Below are positions 56,912-64,000 of a stretch of 64,000 nucleotides of DNA, in pieces (positions within the stretch are counted from its first letter, which is position 1; each line of letters opens with the position of its first letter). The stretch is from Lysobacteraceae bacterium. GTDB lineage: Bacteria > Pseudomonadota > Gammaproteobacteria > Xanthomonadales > Xanthomonadaceae. Under the pieces are notes generated by a model. It had not been told where the DNA came from. It searched no databases and worked only from the letters and a program-made list of their open reading frames with translations. The stretch covers positions 186,001 to 250,000 of the forward strand of contig BPKJ01000003.1 in assembly GCA_026005075.1 (NCBI GenBank), written 5' to 3'. A program made the position numbers and the translations under genes.

Positions 56912-57467
56912 ACAACAGGAGCTCGCCGGCCCCCAGCAGCAGGTGGCGGGATGCGGTCGGGTCCGTGCCGGCCAGCAGCAGGCTGTCGCCGGCCCGGGCC
57001 AGCGGCGGACCCTTGGCCGCGCGCAGGACCTCGCCGGCGAGCACGTGCACCAGCCAGCGCACCCCGGGTTCGGGGAAGAACACCATCGGGCCGACCAGCG
57101 GGCGGTGCAGCACGCTGGCCTCGCAGCGCGTGGGCGCGTAGAGGAGGTTGAGGAGCCGACATGGGCCGTCGCGGAGGCGGGCTTCGATCTCGGCGTCCCC
57201 TGGCAGCTCCGCGCGACCGTGCGGCGGGGCCAGCTCGATGGTGGGCCGGTCGGGCAGGGACAGGGACAGGCCCTCGCCCTGCAGCAGCACGCAGAGCCGC
57301 CGAAAGCCCTCGAAGCGCGAGAACGGTCCGTCCTGGTCGACCTCGGCCACCGAGCAGCGCCAGCTCCACTCCGGCCCGCCGCCGCGCAGGATCTCGCGGG
57401 TCCAGCCGCGGCCGTTGCGCCAGCGTTCGCGGCGGTACTCGCAGGCCGGCAGCAAGGTGCACTGCAT
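56859..57467 (-). CDS. HutD/Ves-family cupin protein
   Basis: 202 aa from the ATG at 57467 (MQCTLLPACEYRRERWRNGRGWTREIL). The N-terminal WRNGRGWTREI with WSWRCSVAEVDQDGPFSRFEGFRRLCVLLQGEGLSLSL is the HutD/Ves signature, a bicupin fold. HutD modulates histidine degradation in pseudomonads, but no hut genes are seen here. Its ATG overlaps the SET-protein stop (TGATG). Confidence 0.86.
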   Translation of the reverse strand: MQCTLLPACEYRRERWRNGRGWTREILRGGGPEWSWRCSVAEVDQDGPFSRFEGFRRLCVLLQGEGLSLSLPDRPTIELAPPHGRAELPGDAEIEARLRDGPCRLLNLLYAPTRCEASVLHRPLVGPMVFFPEPGVRWLVHVLAGEVLRAAKGPPLARAGDSLLLAGTDPTASRHLLLGAGELLLFRIRQLSTPNSAADAAP

Positions 57468-57931
57468 CAGACGGCCACCAGACGCGCCAGCTGCGCGGTG
57501 GAGCGGCGCAGGCTCTCCGTCCATGACCAGCCCACGATGGGCTGTCCGCTGCGGGCATCGCGGAAGGATTCCTGCTGCCCTTCGCCCAGCAGATGGCGGT
57601 AGTCGACGGTCACCTCCTCGCCCGCATCGAGGTCTCTCGCCGCGAACACGAAGCCGAGGTGCCACAGGCCGGTCGGCTCGAAGTCGTGGTTGATGTAGCA
57701 CTCGTCCGGCCAGTCGAGGCTTACCGTGAAGCGGTCCTCGAACCAGCGCACGCTGGCTGCAAGGGCCTGCTCCCGATCGGGGCGGCACAGGATCTGGTCG
57801 AGGCGGAAGGTGTCGGCGATGGCGTCGGGAGCGACGAGGATGCGCCCGGCCGGGACCGGCTCGTTGACGAACAGCCCCTTGCCGGCGCCGGGAATCAGGG
57901 AGGGCTGGATGCGGTAGCGGGGCAGGATCAT
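57467..57931 (-). CDS. Short SET-domain protein
   Basis: 154 aa from the ATG at 57931 (MILPRYRIQPSLIPGAGKGLF). IPGAGKGLFVNEPVPAGRIL, CYINHDFEPTGLWHLGFVFAARDLDAGEEVTVDYRHLLG correspond to the SET-fold motifs (canonical NHSCxPN here NHDFEPT; the final GEEVTVDY is intact). No post-SET cysteines. Likely a protein-lysine methyltransferase-like fold, target unknown. Coupled to the HutD-like gene. A TACACT -10 box lies 22 bp upstream. Confidence 0.85.
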   Translation of the reverse strand: MILPRYRIQPSLIPGAGKGLFVNEPVPAGRILVAPDAIADTFRLDQILCRPDREQALAASVRWFEDRFTVSLDWPDECYINHDFEPTGLWHLGFVFAARDLDAGEEVTVDYRHLLGEGQQESFRDARSGQPIVGWSWTESLRRSTAQLARLVAV

Positions 57932-57952
57932 GGCGGTCTCGGGCAGGCCGCC

Positions 57953-57958
57953 AGTGTA
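57953..57958 (-). promoter_or_regulatory. -10 box TACACT for the short SET gene
   Basis: Minus-strand GCGCTACACTGGC lies 22 bp before the ATG at 57931, giving a leader of about 15 nt. Confidence 0.42.
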
Positions 57959-57961
57959 GCG

Positions 57962-57991
57962 CCCCGGTGCCACGGGTGCGTGGCACCGGGG
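57962..57991 (-). terminator. Hairpin after the HhH gene, overlapping the SET-gene -35 region
   Basis: CCCCGGTGCCAC-gggtgc-GTGGCACCGGGG is a perfect 12-bp stem starting just after the HhH gene stop. No U tract follows, so termination is uncertain; it occupies the -35 region of the TACACT promoter. Confidence 0.45.
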
Positions 57992-57998
57992 GCGGACC

Positions 57999-58301
57999 TC
58001 AGCCGGCGGGAGCGGGCGCGGGTTCGGGCCTGGACGGGCCGACCTCGATCCGGTCGCGGTTGCGCTCCACCGTCTTCAGGCCGATGCCCTTGACCTCGGC
58101 CAGCTGGTCGATGCTGCGGAACGGGCCGTGGGCCTTGCGGTAGGCGACGATCGCCTCGGCCTTGGCCTGGCCGACGCCCTGCATGGTCGCGGCCAGTTCG
58201 GCGGCGCTGGCGCGGTTGATGTCCAGCTTGCCGGCCGCGAGCGCGGCCGTGCTGGCGAGGGCGAGGATCAGGACGGCGAGCAGGTTTCGGATGTTGGTCA
58301 T
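57999..58301 (-). CDS. ComEA-like helix-hairpin-helix protein, exported
   Basis: 100 aa from the ATG at 58301, GAGGGG upstream. MTNIRNLLAVLILALASTAALA is a signal peptide. KLDINRASAAELAATMQGVGQAKAEAIVAYRKAHGPFRSIDQLAEVKGIGLKTVERNRDRI contains two helix-hairpin-helix motifs, the ComEA C-terminal DNA-binding unit. Proline/alanine tail. It probably binds incoming DNA in the periplasm; whether the strain is competent is not shown by the window. Confidence 0.93.
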   Translation of the reverse strand: MTNIRNLLAVLILALASTAALAAGKLDINRASAAELAATMQGVGQAKAEAIVAYRKAHGPFRSIDQLAEVKGIGLKTVERNRDRIEVGPSRPEPAPAPAG

Positions 58302-58481
58302 GGTGTTTCCCCTCGGGTGTCGGATCGGTGGGTTGTGCCGGTCGCAAGCGATGGCCTCGCCGGCAGGGAAAGTCTGCGTTGCGGTCCGCATCCGCCCCAT
58401 CCGCGGCGAACGCAGGCCGGCCTCGGATCGCGCGCGGCGCGCGGCTCGGATTCGTCCTAGTCGCGCCGGGGCGGGCCCGGC

Positions 58482-58487
58482 TACACT
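58482..58487 (+). promoter_or_regulatory. -10 box TACACT for the M20 peptidase gene
   Basis: GGCTACACTGGA is 29 bp before the ATG at 58516; leader about 22 nt. Confidence 0.42.
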
Positions 58488-58515
58488 GGAGGCCTTTGCT
58501 TTGCGGAGACCGCAT

Positions 58516-59994
<1,479 letters not shown>

Positions 59995-60022
59995 CGGTGG
60001 CGCATCGCGGAGGGAGCAGGCC

Positions 60023-60472
60023 ATGCGTACGGGTGTGCTGCGCAGCATGCAGGGGCTGGCCCTGGTTCTCGCGCTCGGTGCCTGCAGCGTGAGCGGCCGG
60101 GGAGGCGGATCCTCGGTCCTCCAGGGGCTTCCCGACGGCAGCGCGTGGCGGCTTGCCAACAGCACGGTCCCCGGGCTCGAGGATGCCGGGGAGGCGGCGA
60201 TCCGGATCGGCTACCTCGACGGCCGCCTGAGCGGGGATTCCGGCTGCAACCGCTTCTCCGCGGAGGTGAGGCAGGAAGGTTCGCGCCTCGAAATCGGCCC
60301 GATCGTCGCCAGCAAGATGGGCTGCCCGGGCCCGCGCATGGAGCGCGAGCGCGCGCTGTTCGAGGCCTTGCAGCGGGTGGAACAGGCCAGCCTGGAGGCC
60401 GGCCAGCTTCGTCTCCTCACCCGCGACGGCCGGGAGCTGGTGTTCGTCGACGACCCTGCGGAGGTGGAGTGA
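60023..60472 (+). CDS. META-domain (HslJ-like) lipoprotein
   Basis: 149 aa from the ATG at 60023 (MRTGVLRSMQGLALVLALGACS; lipobox LGAC), GGAGGGAG upstream. The META domain shows GSAWRLANSTVP, IGYLDGRLSGDSGCNRFSAEV and IVASKMGCPGPRMERERALFEALQRV. Related HslJ is a heat-induced outer-membrane protein linked to novobiocin tolerance; here the function is unknown. Its stop overlaps the GTG of the second SET gene. Confidence 0.92.
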   Translation: MRTGVLRSMQGLALVLALGACSVSGRGGGSSVLQGLPDGSAWRLANSTVPGLEDAGEAAIRIGYLDGRLSGDSGCNRFSAEVRQEGSRLEIGPIVASKMGCPGPRMERERALFEALQRVEQASLEAGQLRLLTRDGRELVFVDDPAEVE

Positions 60473-60942
60473 GGGCGAAGGTGCGGCTGGTGACGCGGCG
60501 CTCCGGGATCCACGGTCGCGGGGTGTTTGCGGCTTGCGACATTCCCGCCGGGGTGGCACTGATCGAGTACAAGGGCCGGCGGCTCCGGCACGAGGAGGCC
60601 GACCGCCTGTATGCCGGCGGTGCGGAGACCGGGCATACCTTCCTGTTCACGCTCAACGAGGACTGGATCATCGATGCCAGCGTCGGCGGCAACCAGGCGC
60701 GCTGGATCAACCACAGCTGCGACCCCAACTGCCAGGCCGTGCTCCACGAGGACCCCCGGGGGCGCAGCGAGCGTGATCGGGTGATCATCGAGTCGCTGCG
60801 TCCCATCCGCGCGGGCGAGGAGCTGTGCTACGACTACGGCATCCGCCTGGAGGAGCGGCACACGCCGCGGCTGAAGCGGATCTGGGCCTGCCGCTGCGGC
60901 GCAGCCAACTGTACCGGCACCCTGCTCCGGCCCAAGCGCTGA
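60469..60942 (+). CDS. SET-domain protein with post-SET cysteine motif
   Basis: 157 aa from a GTG at 60469 overlapping the META-gene stop (GTGA); a GTG at 60481 is possible. SGIHGRGVFAACDIPAGVALIEYKG, RWINHSCDPNCQAVLHED, RPIRAGEELCYDYGI are complete SET motifs (NHSCDPNC, ELCYDYG). The tail KRIWACRCGAANCTGTLLRPKR is a post-SET Cys motif (CxCx4C), which with the NHSC Cys would bind zinc. It looks like a catalytically competent lysine methyltransferase of eukaryote-like form. Target unknown; bacterial cases often act on ribosomal, DNA-binding or host proteins. Confidence 0.9.
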   Translation: MRAKVRLVTRRSGIHGRGVFAACDIPAGVALIEYKGRRLRHEEADRLYAGGAETGHTFLFTLNEDWIIDASVGGNQARWINHSCDPNCQAVLHEDPRGRSERDRVIIESLRPIRAGEELCYDYGIRLEERHTPRLKRIWACRCGAANCTGTLLRPKR

Positions 60943-60972
60943 GCGGTCCGGCATCGACGGCGGGGCGCTGCC

Positions 60973-61542
60973 ATGGCGGGAACGAGGACGATCGAGCTCA
61001 CCGATTTCGCCGTCGGGCGCCTGTTTCCGCGCACGCCCCGCCGCAACACCATCCAGGACTGCACGCCGGAGGACTTCGAGCGCCATCTGAACGAGGTCCC
61101 GCCGCTGCGCGTGCTGGACGGCTACGCGCCGTTCTGCAAGCTGCACGTGCACCGCAACTGGACCTCGACCCGCTGCAGCGTGATCCCCATCACCGATGAG
61201 AACCGGCACCTGCTGCGCTCCGACTACGAGGCACGCACGCCGAGCGAGCTCCCGGTGCTGGTGCGCTGGTTCGAAGGCGTGGAGCCGCCGGTGGCCCGCT
61301 ACCTGATACCCATCCTCTACAGCCGCGAGCAGCTGGCGCGCGAGGGCACCCGCATCCGCGCCGAATGGGGTGTGGTCGGCTGCCTCTACACCAGCGAGCC
61401 GGAGGAGATTCCCATGGCCCCGATCACCATGATGCGCAATGCACTGGGTGTCGACGAGGGCGGCTCCGGCGTGCCGCTGGACCGCGAGGCCTACCTTCGC
61501 GCGGTGGCGTTCTGGAGCTGCCACGCGAACTGGCGTGGCTGA
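60973..61542 (+). CDS. DUF3228 family protein
   Basis: 189 aa. ELTDFAVGRLFPRTPRRNTIQDCTPEDFERHLN, PFCKLHVHRNWTSTRCSVIPITDENRHLLRSDYEARTPSELPVLVRWFEG and EWGVVGCLYTSEPEEIPMAPITMMRNALG fit DUF3228 as I remember it, an uncharacterised cytosolic family also found in eukaryotes. No signal or membrane helix. Same strand, 30 bp after the SET gene, so perhaps co-transcribed. It ends 30 bp before the convergent parC stop. Confidence 0.8.
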   Translation: MAGTRTIELTDFAVGRLFPRTPRRNTIQDCTPEDFERHLNEVPPLRVLDGYAPFCKLHVHRNWTSTRCSVIPITDENRHLLRSDYEARTPSELPVLVRWFEGVEPPVARYLIPILYSREQLAREGTRIRAEWGVVGCLYTSEPEEIPMAPITMMRNALGVDEGGSGVPLDREAYLRAVAFWSCHANWRG

Positions 61543-61572
61543 GCCGGGCCCGGCCCGGGACGCGCGAGGCCC

Positions 61573-63822
<2,250 letters not shown>

Positions 63823-63852
63823 GGTTGCCTTCCGGCCGTCTGCGGGCGCGCA

Positions 63853-63858
63853 AGTATA
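63853..63858 (-). promoter_or_regulatory. -10 box TATACT for parC
   Basis: Minus-strand GGCTATACTTGC lies 31 bp before the parC ATG; leader about 24 nt. No good -35. Confidence 0.45.
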
Positions 63859-63949
63859 GCCATGGACGGGACCGGGCTCGGATCTTGCCCGACGCCCTGC
63901 CCGGCGGCCTTGCCGGCCGCGCCTTGCGCCGCATTCACGAGTGCCGCGC

Positions 63950-64000
63950 TACGCTGTGCCCCTCTTCGACCGGGAGTTCGTCATGGGCAAGGTACGTGCA
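63950..64000 (+). CDS. Start of an unidentified gene at the right edge (promoter box plus first codons)
   Basis: CGCTACGCTGTG (TACGCT at 63950-63955) is followed by GGGAG and an ATG at 63983 reading MGKVRA before the edge. The -10 box, ~20-nt leader and ribosome site match the local gene-start pattern, so a real gene probably begins here. Six codons do not allow identification. Confidence 0.4.

Overview
The window comes from a high-GC (roughly two thirds to 70 % G+C) gammaproteobacterium, most likely of the Xanthomonadales/Lysobacterales. The evidence is gene order (rplU-rpmA-obgE, rpsT, murJ-ribF-ileS-lspA-ispH, ftsY opposite rsmD, coaD-ferredoxin, tRNA-Leu-rnr-rlmB), split pntAa/pntAb/pntB genes, and a secreted subtilase ending in ...LFSDGFE. 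This is ordinary, gene-dense core chromosome. I see no insertion sequence, prophage, CRISPR array or rRNA operon. Gene ends often overlap by 1-50 bp.

Layout. 1-5.5 kb: the 5' part of a secreted M12B-type metalloprotease, tRNA-Ser(UGA), a hybrid response regulator with degenerate GGDEF and EAL domains, a YedK/HMCES protein, then a small cobalamin cluster (BtuM-type B12 transporter, PduO-type adenosyltransferase, and a convergent histidine-phosphatase-like protein lacking its usual catalytic His). 5.6-15.4 kb: rplU-rpmA, obgE, rpsT (TTG start), murJ, ribF-ileS-lspA-ispH. 15.1-19.1 kb: a translationally coupled minus-strand operon ftsY-asmA-like-mutY-yggX, divergent from rsmD. 19.2-29.7 kb: coaD, lipoprotein, ferredoxin, ggt, MBL hydrolase, TMEM43 homologue, a frameshifted PhoX-like phosphatase, MAPEG protein, NUDIX hydrolase, a secreted beta-propeller, a 5'-3' exonuclease and a nitroreductase. 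29.8-35.3 kb: a large DUF1631 protein behind a CRP/Clp-like operator, then the transhydrogenase operon. 35.3-41.6 kb: rlmI, dgkA, a TerB-like/AIM24-GYF/ThpR group, ispA-xseB and a 3-hydroxybutyrate dehydrogenase. 41.7-49.1 kb: a doubly frameshifted 3-hydroxybutyrate-oligomer hydrolase, the fused isobutyryl-CoA mutase IcmF, an NlpC/P60 lipoprotein and a histidine kinase. 49.1-64 kb: tRNA-Leu(CAG), rnr-rlmB, a 1129-aa subtilase, a DUF6491 lipoprotein, HutD-like and SET-domain genes, a ComEA-like HhH protein, an M20 peptidase, a META lipoprotein with a second SET protein, DUF3228, parC, and the first codons of a gene at the right edge.

Functional threads. B12 uptake (BtuM) and adenosylation (PduO-type) can feed the AdoCbl-dependent IcmF about 40 kb away. 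3-hydroxybutyrate oligomer hydrolysis and oxidation are encoded divergently. Most transcription units have a GCTAnnnT-like -10 box 15-80 bp before the start, usually with no recognisable -35. Three apparent +1 frameshifts fall in two otherwise well-conserved accessory genes, so either they are decaying genes or the assembly has small indel errors.
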